18,239 nucleotides of DNA, taken from positions 1 through 18,239 of the forward strand of contig DASZLL010000116.1 of the NCBI GenBank assembly GCA_035552395.1. Direction: 5' to 3'. The translations under genes were made by a program, and so were the position numbers. Origin of the DNA: Bog-473 sp035552395. Its GTDB lineage: Bacteria; Actinomycetota; Acidimicrobiia; Acidimicrobiales; RAAP-2. Below, piece after piece: positions 1-6,778 of this stretch. Numbering within the stretch: position 1 is the stretch's first letter; the number at the start of each line of letters is the position of its first letter. The notes under the pieces are model-generated. The model ran no database searches, was not told the origin of the DNA, and was given only the letters and a program-made list of their open reading frames with translations.

Positions 1-156
1 ATCAAGGATCTCGGCCTCAAGGGAGTCTCCTCACAGACGCAGGGCGATCAACTCCGCGTGACCGGGAAGAAGCGAGACGACCTGCAAGAGGTGATCGCCG
101 CCTGCAAGGGCGAGGACTTCGGCATCCCGCTGCAGTTCGAGAACTTCCGGGACTGA
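1..156 (+). CDS. yajQ: YajQ/UPF0234-family nucleotide-binding protein, C-terminal fragment
   Basis: Only the last 51 codons are in the window; the gene enters from the left edge and stops with TGA at 154-156. The visible protein contains RVTGKKRDDLQ and ends in FENFRD, both hallmarks of the YajQ C-terminus. Members of this family are soluble cytoplasmic proteins of about 160 residues that bind nucleic acid or, in some bacteria, cyclic di-GMP. The role in this organism cannot be told from the fragment. It converges on the GtrA-family gene with 44 bases between the stop codons. Family assignment is firm; the function is not. Confidence 0.85.
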   Translation: MKDLGLKGVSSQTQGDQLRVTGKKRDDLQEVIAACKGEDFGIPLQFENFRD

Positions 157-200
157 CCGGACCGGGCCGACCGGGCGGCTCGGCTATCTGAGCGGCTGCG

Positions 201-716
201 CTACCTGACGGCCGAGCTCTGGACCGACTCTTCCGCCGTCAGGTGCTCGTCGAACTCCTCCAAGACCACCTTGAACATGCGGTTGAAGACCAGCAGCTTC
301 ACCACCCAGAAGACCGCGAACGACACGAAGTTGGCGATCAGCACCAGGAGGGTCTGCGCGGTGTGATGCAGCTTGAAGTGGATGCCCAGATGACGGGCCA
401 GTGACGCCCCCACAATCGAGAAGGCAATGCCGAGGGCGGCCATCGTCCAAAAAGGCACGACCTCTTTGAAGAAGTGGGAACGGCCGTGCTTGCCCCAGGC
501 CCACTTGCGGTTCAGCCAGTAGGAGGGGAACGTCGCCACGGCGTTGCCGAAGACGGTGCTCGGCACCTCGCTCCACAGCTGGAGCCCGCCGTACACGATG
601 GCGATGACGACGAGGGAGACGGCGGTGGAGATCACCGAGACCATGGAGTAGCGGAGGATCTTCCGGCCTTCGTGCGTGTGCAACCAGGCGTAGATCGCCT
701 GAAGGCGGGAAAGCAC
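201..716 (-). CDS. GtrA-family small membrane protein (putative polyprenyl-linked sugar flippase)
   Basis: 171 residues with a GTG start at 716. Four hydrophobic segments are visible at about residues 23-43, 51-68, 87-107 and 121-144, with the conserved GtrA signature NRKW at 69-72 just after the second segment (NR-x-W). GtrA/DPMS-like proteins sit in the cytoplasmic membrane and are thought to move lipid-linked sugars across it for cell-wall, teichoic-acid or O-antigen glycosylation. The gene lies 45 bases downstream of the GH1 gene on the same strand. It lacks a Shine-Dalgarno but has TAGTCT seven bases before the GTG, so it may be transcribed on its own as a leaderless message. The charged C-terminal tail (about 149-171) should be cytoplasmic. 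No partner glycosyltransferase is nearby, so the sugar is unknown. Confidence 0.85.
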   Translation of the reverse strand: MLSRLQAIYAWLHTHEGRKILRYSMVSVISTAVSLVVIAIVYGGLQLWSEVPSTVFGNAVATFPSYWLNRKWAWGKHGRSHFFKEVVPFWTMAALGIAFSIVGASLARHLGIHFKLHHTAQTLLVLIANFVSFAVFWVVKLLVFNRMFKVVLEEFDEHLTAEESVQSSAVR

Positions 717-723
717 GAGCGTC

Positions 724-729
724 AGACTA
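724..729 (-). promoter_or_regulatory. Candidate -10 box (TAGTCT) of a leaderless gtrA-like transcript
   Basis: TAGTCT on the minus strand ends seven bases before the GTG at 716, which puts the expected transcription start at or next to the start codon. No purine-rich ribosome binding site lies in between and no good -35 hexamer was seen. Confidence 0.4.
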
Positions 730-761
730 GCCGAGGCACCAATTCGGACCCTGGCAACCGG

Positions 762-1976
762 TCAGGCGCCCGCTGTGAACAGCCGGTTGGAACGGGCCAC
801 CTCGCCGAACCAACGGGCGCTTGGCTTGGGCCTGCGTTCGAAGGTGCCGGGGGCCACCCCCACGAGCCCGAACTTGGGGCCGTAGCCGAGGTGCCACTCG
901 AAGTTGTCCAGGAGGCTCCAGACGAAATAGCCGCGCAGGTCGATGCCCTCGTCCAGGCAGCGGTGGGCGCTCTCGAGCGCCTCGGTGAGGAAGGCGATCC
1001 GCTCGATGTCGTCGGTCGTGGCGATCCCGTTCTCGGTCACGACCACCGGCCGCCCGCTCACTGCGGCGGCCCGCCGCACCGTGTGCTCGACCGCCCGGGG
1101 CCAGCGCTCCTCGCCCATCTGGGTGAGCGGGACGGTCGGGTCGTTCCCGGCCAGGCCGTCGGGGCCGAAGTGCATCCGCGTGTAGCACTGCACGCCGACG
1201 AAGTCGTCGCCCCCGGTGGCGCGCAGGAACACGTTCTCGAGCATCTCCTCGGCCGCGTCGCGCAACGCCTCGCCCCCCTCGTCCGCCGTGATCTCGGCCA
1301 TGGACAGCGTGAGGCCGACCGGGAAGTCACCGGGCCCGGCGCGCAGCGCATCGACGGCCAACCGGTGGGCGCGCACCATGGCCTCGTTCACCGCCCCGTA
1401 GCGGACGAAGTCACCTTTCACGCCCGGTGGGTACTCGCCCTGGAAGTACCCCATGACCGACACCACGTTCGGCTCGTTGATCGTGCACGCCCACCCGACG
1501 AGGTCACCCAGGTACGCGCTGGCCCGGCTGACGTAGCGGGCGAAGCGGTCGGGCGCGTCGGGTGACTCCCAACCCCCGCGGCGAGCCAGCCAGCGCGGCG
1601 TCGTGAAGTGGTGGAAGGTCACCACCGGAGTGATCCCGTGCCCGTGGCACGCGGCGCAGATGCGCCGGTAGTGCTCGAGCGCGGCCGTCGAGAACTCACC
1701 CTCCTCCGGCTCGATGCGGCTCCACTCGAGCGAGAAACGGTAGGCGGCGAGACCCATGTCCGCCACCAGATCGATGTCCTCGCGCCAGCGGTGGAACGAG
1801 TCGCATGCGTCGCCGCTCGGCTCGAGCGTGCCCGAGTCGGGATCGTGCTCCCAGGCCCACCAGTCGTTGTTGACGTTGCCCCCCTCGATCTGGTGCGCGG
1901 CCGTAGCCACACCCCAGGTGAACCCGGCGGGGAACACCAGCTCGCGTCCGGCGCCCGGCGGGCCCGCAGTCGTCAC
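762..1976 (-). CDS. Glycoside hydrolase family 1 beta-glycosidase (beta-glucosidase-like)
   Basis: 404 residues with a GTG start at 1976, forming one GH1 TIM barrel. Visible family landmarks are the N-terminal HQIEGG (28-33), the FHHF histidines (121-124), the acid/base motif TINEP with E168, the nucleophile motif VTENG with E315, and the sugar-binding NFEW (358-361). These residues support a retaining hydrolysis of beta-glycosides such as beta-glucosides. No signal peptide is seen, so the enzyme is probably cytoplasmic. The length is slightly below the usual 440-480 but the core is complete. The reading frame stays open much further upstream into the opposite-strand thioesterase, but GH1 similarity begins only at about residue 14 here. 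TACCCT eight bases before the GTG fits this start. An alternative GTG lies at 1937. The substrate is not predictable. Confidence 0.93.
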   Translation of the reverse strand: MTTAGPPGAGRELVFPAGFTWGVATAAHQIEGGNVNNDWWAWEHDPDSGTLEPSGDACDSFHRWREDIDLVADMGLAAYRFSLEWSRIEPEEGEFSTAALEHYRRICAACHGHGITPVVTFHHFTTPRWLARRGGWESPDAPDRFARYVSRASAYLGDLVGWACTINEPNVVSVMGYFQGEYPPGVKGDFVRYGAVNEAMVRAHRLAVDALRAGPGDFPVGLTLSMAEITADEGGEALRDAAEEMLENVFLRATGGDDFVGVQCYTRMHFGPDGLAGNDPTVPLTQMGEERWPRAVEHTVRRAAAVSGRPVVVTENGIATTDDIERIAFLTEALESAHRCLDEGIDLRGYFVWSLLDNFEWHLGYGPKFGLVGVAPGTFERRPKPSARWFGEVARSNRLFTAGA

Positions 1977-1984
1977 GCCGCCGC

Positions 1985-1990
1985 AGGGTA
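1985..1990 (-). promoter_or_regulatory. Candidate -10 box (TACCCT) of the GH1 gene
   Basis: TACCCT on the minus strand lies eight bases before the GTG at 1976, so the transcript would have a leader of only a base or two. No Shine-Dalgarno is present between them. Confidence 0.35.
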
Positions 1991-2006
1991 GTGGCGCCCG
2001 CCGCCG

Positions 2007-2024
2007 CGTGCGCTTCGGCGCACG
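2007..2024 (+). other. C(UUCG)G tetraloop hairpin in the divergent GH1/tesB intergenic region
   Basis: GTGCGC, TTCG, GCGCAC form a perfect six-pair stem closed by the very stable C(UUCG)G loop, with a seventh C-G pair at 2007/2024. It lies 28 bases before the tesB ATG and 31 before the GH1 start. There is no T-tract, so it is not a standard terminator. It may act in the tesB leader RNA or as a DNA palindrome for a regulator. Confidence 0.5.
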
Positions 2025-2051
2025 TGGGTGAGGGCCTGCGAACATGGGCCG

Positions 2052-2903
2052 ATGAGCGCGTCCTTGGAGTTCCTCGTCCGGTTGCTCGACCTCGAGCCGA
2101 TTGAGGTCAACATCTTTCGCGGCATCCAACCGAACGAGGAGCGCCAGCGTGTCTTCGGCGGGCAGGTGGCGGGGCAGGCGCTCATGGCGGCGGGTCGCAC
2201 CGTCGAGCACGGCCGCGTGCACTCGCTCCACGCGTACTTCCTGCGGCCGGGCGACCCGACCGTGCCCATCCTCTACGAGGTCGACCGCATCCGCGACGGG
2301 AGGTCCTTCACCACCCGCCGCGTCGTCGCCATCCAGCACGGTCGGGCCATCTTCAACATGTCGGCCTCGTTCGAGGACCTGGAGGAGAGCCCGATTGAGC
2401 ACCAGTTCCCCATGCCCGACGTGCCGGCCCCCGAGACGCTCGCGCCCCTGTTCGAACGGCTGGAGCCCTGGAAGGAGGAACTGGCCGACTGGTTCGACCG
2501 GCCCCATCCGATCGACCAGCGCCACATCGGCGAGCTGCCCTGGCACTCCAAGGGGTCCGGGGAGCCCCACCAGCGCCTGTGGATCCGCGCCGACGGCGAG
2601 CTGCCCGATGACCCCTTGCTCCACGCCTCCGTCGCGGCCTACGCGTCGGACATGAGCCTCTTCGACGTGATCTTGGCCCCCCACGATGTCAGCTGGGACG
2701 ACGCCGACTTCATGGGGGCCAGCCTCGACCACTGCATGTGGTTCCACCGGCCGTTCCGGGCCGACGAGTGGTTGCTCTACGACACCGACTCGCCGATCGC
2801 GGCGCACGGGCGCGGCCTGGCGCGCGGCTTCTTGTTCGAGCGCTCCGGGAAGTTGTGCGTCACCGTGGCCCAAGAGGGCCTGGCGCGCATCAAGCGGCGC
2901 TAG
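2052..2903 (+). CDS. tesB: Acyl-CoA thioesterase II (TesB, double-hotdog)
   Basis: 283 residues. Hydrolyses acyl-CoA to free fatty acid and CoA in the cytoplasm. Both hotdog halves are present: the first has VFGGQVAGQA (34-43) and HAYFLRPGD (60-68), the second has AYASD (196-200), DHCMWFHRPFRADEW (226-240) and VAQEG (272-276). Aligned by motif with E. coli TesB (D204, T228, Q278), the triad is D200, S224 and Q274, with identical spacing but serine in place of threonine. The ATG at 2052 was chosen because the protein then starts MSASLEFLVRLLDLEPIE, like other TesB proteins. A GTG at 2028 would add eight residues. No clear ribosome binding site is seen for either start. The stop codon directly abuts that of gltA on the other strand. 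Confidence 0.93.
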   Translation: MSASLEFLVRLLDLEPIEVNIFRGIQPNEERQRVFGGQVAGQALMAAGRTVEHGRVHSLHAYFLRPGDPTVPILYEVDRIRDGRSFTTRRVVAIQHGRAIFNMSASFEDLEESPIEHQFPMPDVPAPETLAPLFERLEPWKEELADWFDRPHPIDQRHIGELPWHSKGSGEPHQRLWIRADGELPDDPLLHASVAAYASDMSLFDVILAPHDVSWDDADFMGASLDHCMWFHRPFRADEWLLYDTDSPIAAHGRGLARGFLFERSGKLCVTVAQEGLARIKRR

Positions 2904-4178
<1,275 letters not shown>

Positions 4179-4187
4179 GAGCTCGAG

Positions 4188-4192
4188 CCTCC
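4188..4192 (-). promoter_or_regulatory. Ribosome binding site of gltA (GGAGG)
   Basis: GGAGG on the minus strand lies nine bases before the GTG at 4178. It decides the start codon and contrasts with several neighbouring genes that have no such site. Confidence 0.7.
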
Positions 4193-4217
4193 AATTCCTG
4201 GTTTCGGTGCAAGGTCG

Positions 4218-4247
4218 ATCCTATGACCGCGATGTGCAAACGGTCGA
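4218..4247 (-). promoter_or_regulatory. Candidate gltA promoter (TCGACC, 18-base spacer, TAGGAT)
   Basis: On the minus strand TCGACC (4242-4247) and TAGGAT (4218-4223) are spaced by 18 bases, matching the TTGACA/TATAAT consensus at four positions each. Transcription would start near 4211, leaving a leader of about 33 bases that contains the GGAGG site. Confidence 0.35.
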
Positions 4248-4271
4248 CACGCGGCGGCCTGACGCTCGGGC

Positions 4272-5369
4272 TCAGGTCGCCGGCGCCACCTCCAGCGGGT
4301 ACTGGACCGCCGTGCCGAGCGTCTGGGTCTGACCGGCCGGCAGGTCCACGCTGACGGTGAGCACGTAGGTCGCGCCCGGCTTGACGTGGAAGTTCACGGT
4401 CGGGAGGGCCTGCGAGGCGTCGGGGGCGAGCGCCACGGTCTCGGCCTTGCTCGACGTGGCGCCCGTGGACTGGTTGGCCAGGGTGAAGTGGACCGTGCCG
4501 TGCGGCTCGTCGACCGTGCCGCCGTTCCCGAGCACCACGTCGACCGAGATCTGCGTCGTGGGGGTGAGGACCGACACGTTGGTCGATCCTCCCGGCGGTG
4601 TCGGCAGGGCCGGCGGGTTGATCCGGACCGTGCGCAGGGCCAGATAGTGCGACGGGGCGAGCGACGGTGACGTGGCGATGAGGTCGACCTGGGTGGCGAT
4701 GGTGCCGAGCCCCCACTGCTGCGGGCTGCGCACCCAGGCCGACTTCGGGAGCCGGGCGTGGCCGGCGGCGGCCGCGAGCGTGTGCCGCACCGAGCGGTAG
4801 AGCGAGTCCGCCCGCGCCAGCAGCGCACCGGCGGCCGCGATGCGGTTGGTCGCCTGCGCCGCCGACAGCAGCGTGGTCTGGCCACCGGCGGTCGGCGTCG
4901 CGGCAGGTGTCGTGCCGGCGACCGGGAGGGGTTGCATGCCGAGGTACCCGTCGACGGCCGCCCGGAGACTGCGCATCGCCTCGGCCCGGTCGGCAAAGAC
5001 GGCGGCGAAGTCCACGCCGAGCGCCCCGAGCGGAGTGGCGCGGGCCGCGTTGTCGGCCCGGACCGACTCGTCGGCCGACTGTTGGACGACCCCGTCCAGC
5101 TCGATCTGGAGGCCGGGCCGGTTCTGCGACTGGATCACGCCCATCAGCGCCGTGACCGAGGTCGCCGTCGCGTTGGACTGCTGGGCCACCACGCCACCCT
5201 GCGCGGCCAGCGTCCGGTTGGAGGTGGCGTCGTAGCCCTGCGACTGGCGCGACACCTGGGTCAGGCCCCCCACCAGCAGCGCCAGCAGGACGGCCACCGC
5301 CGCCAACACGATGAGCACTCCGGAGCGGGAGCGACGGCGCGCGCGACGGCGGGGCCTACGGGGCGACAT
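4272..5369 (-). CDS. Membrane-anchored protein with C-terminal CARDB/Ig-like domain, function unknown
   Basis: 365 residues; I do not recognise a named family. An arginine-rich N-terminus (residues 1-16, with PRRPRRRARRR) is followed by one hydrophobic segment (17-35), giving a single-pass protein with the bulk outside the cell. Residues 40-145 and 165-205 are alanine-rich and look helical, joined by a Pro/Thr/Ala linker (147-163). Residues 263-362 look like a beta-sandwich, with ISVDVVLGNGGTV (274-286) and alternating hydrophobic strands resembling CARDB or similar Ig-like adhesion domains. There is no lipobox, sortase motif or catalytic signature. It lies 32 bases after sqdB on the same strand and could share its transcript, although TAGGTT nine bases before the ATG may be a separate -10 box. 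Existence as a gene is likely; the function is open. Confidence 0.8.
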   Translation of the reverse strand: MSPRRPRRRARRRSRSGVLIVLAAVAVLLALLVGGLTQVSRQSQGYDATSNRTLAAQGGVVAQQSNATATSVTALMGVIQSQNRPGLQIELDGVVQQSADESVRADNAARATPLGALGVDFAAVFADRAEAMRSLRAAVDGYLGMQPLPVAGTTPAATPTAGGQTTLLSAAQATNRIAAAGALLARADSLYRSVRHTLAAAAGHARLPKSAWVRSPQQWGLGTIATQVDLIATSPSLAPSHYLALRTVRINPPALPTPPGGSTNVSVLTPTTQISVDVVLGNGGTVDEPHGTVHFTLANQSTGATSSKAETVALAPDASQALPTVNFHVKPGATYVLTVSVDLPAGQTQTLGTAVQYPLEVAPAT

Positions 5370-5401
5370 CGCCGCAGGAACCTACAGCGGTTGGGGTGGG
5401 A

Positions 5402-6604
5402 CTACAGCGCGAGGAAGGAAGAGTCGCCCGTTTCGCCCGCCGTGGTCAGCGTGCTGGCGCTCGAGCGCCACTGGACCGTCGGTGCGATGGCTCGCACGTC
5501 CACCCGGTCACGGTGGTGCTCGACCAGCTCGAGGATCTCCCCGATGACCGCGTCGGTCAGGAGGTGGGGCTGGAGCCCGAGGTCGAGCAGCTTGGTGTTG
5601 GCCGCGTGGAAGTAGTGCTCCTCGTTCTCGACCCGCGGGTTGGCCAATCCTTCCGCGATGTCGACGCGGTTCGGACAGACACGCTTGACCATCTCTGCCA
5701 TGTCGCGCACCGAGTAGGACTCGGTGAACTGGTTGAAGACCCTGAACTCGCCGCGCTCGGCCGGGTTCTCAAGGGCCAAGGTGACGCAGGCGAGGGTGTC
5801 GCGGATGTTGAGCATGCCGCGCGTCTGGCCGCCTGCGCCGTAGACGGTCAGCGGGTGCCCGGTGACGGCTTGGACGCAGAAGCGGTTCAGCACCGTCCCG
5901 AAGACGCCGTCGTAGTCGAACCGGGTCGCCAACAGCGGGTCGACATCGGTCTCGGCCGTCGACTGCCCGTACACGATGCCCTGATTGAGATCGGTGGCGC
6001 GCAGGCCCCAGATCCGGCAGCCGAACATGATGTTGTGGCTGTCGTGCACCTTTGACAGGTGGTAGAAGGACCCGGGCTGCTTGGGGTAGGGCAGCACGTC
6101 GGTGCGGCCCTTGTGGGTGATCTCGATGAACCCCTCTTCGATGTCGATGTTGGGATAGCCGTACTCACCCATCGTCCCGAGCTTCACGAGGTGGATGTCG
6201 GGGTCGATCTCTTGGATGGCGTACATCACGTTGAGGTTGCCGACGACGTTGTTCACCTGGGTGTAGACCGCGTGCTCGCGGTCGATCATGGAGTACGGCG
6301 CGGAACGCTGCTCACCGAAGTGCACGATGGCTTCGGGCTTGGTCTCGGTGACCACGCTGTAGGTGAAGGCAGCGTCGGTGAGGTTGCCGATCCGCACGTC
6401 GATGGCGTGCCCGGAGATCTGCTCCCAACGCGCCACGCGCTCGGGCAGGGAGGCGATGGGCACCAGGCTGTCGACGCCCATTTCGCGGTCGTACTCGCGG
6501 CGCACGAGATTGTCGACCACGGTGACGTCGTGACCGCGGGCCGACAGGTGCAGGGCGGTGGGCCAACCCAGATAGCCGTCTCCACCGAGAACCAGAATCC
6601 TCAT
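5402..6604 (-). CDS. sqdB: UDP-sulfoquinovose synthase (SQD1/SqdB type)
   Basis: 400 residues. Converts UDP-glucose and sulfite to UDP-sulfoquinovose, the sulfonated sugar donor for sulfolipid. It is an extended SDR protein with a Rossmann motif GGDGYLGW (7-14), the substrate signature HFGEQRSAPYSMIDR (95-109), TMGEYG (144-149) and YHLSK, giving Y181-xxx-K185. The run PYPKQPGSFYHLSKVHDSHN and the later LNQGIVYG and GGQTRG are shared with plant SQD1 as I recall it, and set it apart from ordinary UDP-glucose epimerases. T144, M145 and E147 correspond to catalytic residues described for Arabidopsis SQD1. The ATG at 6604 is preferred over TTG at 6610 because AAGGG lies six bases before it. No SqdX/SQD2-like glycosyltransferase is in the window. 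The unknown membrane protein follows after 32 bases. Confidence 0.93.
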   Translation of the reverse strand: MRILVLGGDGYLGWPTALHLSARGHDVTVVDNLVRREYDREMGVDSLVPIASLPERVARWEQISGHAIDVRIGNLTDAAFTYSVVTETKPEAIVHFGEQRSAPYSMIDREHAVYTQVNNVVGNLNVMYAIQEIDPDIHLVKLGTMGEYGYPNIDIEEGFIEITHKGRTDVLPYPKQPGSFYHLSKVHDSHNIMFGCRIWGLRATDLNQGIVYGQSTAETDVDPLLATRFDYDGVFGTVLNRFCVQAVTGHPLTVYGAGGQTRGMLNIRDTLACVTLALENPAERGEFRVFNQFTESYSVRDMAEMVKRVCPNRVDIAEGLANPRVENEEHYFHAANTKLLDLGLQPHLLTDAVIGEILELVEHHRDRVDVRAIAPTVQWRSSASTLTTAGETGDSSFLAL

Positions 6605-6610
6605 CCTCAA

Positions 6611-6615
6611 CCCTT
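6611..6615 (-). promoter_or_regulatory. Ribosome binding site of sqdB (AAGGG)
   Basis: AAGGG on the minus strand, six bases before the ATG at 6604. It supports this ATG over the in-frame TTG at 6610. Confidence 0.5.
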
Positions 6616-6629
6616 TGTTTTCGTTCAGG

Positions 6630-6648
6630 CTCCGCTTATGTTGCGGAG
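6630..6648 (-). repeat. Inverted repeat in the sqdB leader
   Basis: CTCCGC and GCGGAG form six perfect pairs around a seven-base loop, about 26 bases upstream of the sqdB ATG. It could be a hairpin in the 5' leader or an operator. The 174 bases between recD and sqdB hold no credible gene; this element, the nested repeat at 6673-6723 and the hairpin at 6750-6775 are what I see there. Confidence 0.45.
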
Positions 6649-6672
6649 TCGTGTCAGATAATCATGCGGCAG

Positions 6673-6723
6673 GACCCTGAATCCAGGCTGTGTACGGCCT
6701 GTCATTGCTGTGAGACCAGGGTC
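6673..6723. repeat. Nested inverted repeat between recD and sqdB
   Basis: The outer arms GACCCTG (6673-6679) and CAGGGTC (6717-6723) pair perfectly over seven bases. Inside them CAGGC (6684-6688) and GCCTG (6697-6701) pair over five. The result is a two-level stem in a stretch that is less GC-rich than the flanking genes. The role is unknown; possibilities are a leader RNA structure for sqdB, a protein-binding palindrome or a relic of a small repeat element. Confidence 0.4.
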
Positions 6724-6749
6724 TTTGGCTGTTCGGCAGCCTAAGAGAA

Positions 6750-6775
6750 GGGCGAACCGCCGTTGGCGGATGCCC
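6750..6775 (-). terminator. Candidate terminator of the recCBD operon
   Basis: Read on the minus strand, GGGC, CCGCC, AAC, GGCGG, GCCC form a hairpin with an inner five-pair stem and outer four-pair stem separated by a small internal loop, followed by TTCTCTT. It starts three bases after the recD stop codon. The pyrimidine tail is imperfect, so strength is uncertain. Confidence 0.5.
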
Positions 6776-6778
6776 ACT

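Noticed and set aside
166..184. Hairpin GCCGA/TCGGC after yajQ as a terminator
   Set aside because: Only five pairs with a nine-base loop and no T-tract; too weak to list.
474..1565. 363-codon + strand open frame opposite the GtrA-like and GH1 genes
   Set aside because: No domain, shadow-like composition, and both opposite genes have diagnostic motifs.
762..1976. GH1 enzyme as a sulfoquinovosidase working with sqdB
   Set aside because: Known sulfoquinovosidases belong to other families such as GH31, and the genes lie about 3.4 kb apart with gltA and tesB between; nothing in the sequence supports this substrate.
1977..2873. Upstream extension of the GH1 frame into tesB
   Set aside because: GH1 homology begins only near residue 14 of the 1976 start; the rest is antisense to a complete thioesterase.
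4258..4276. Inverted repeat CCTGA/TCAGG spanning the stop codon of the membrane-anchored protein
   Set aside because: Five-pair stem with a nine-base loop and no T-tract, partly inside the coding region; not a convincing terminator.
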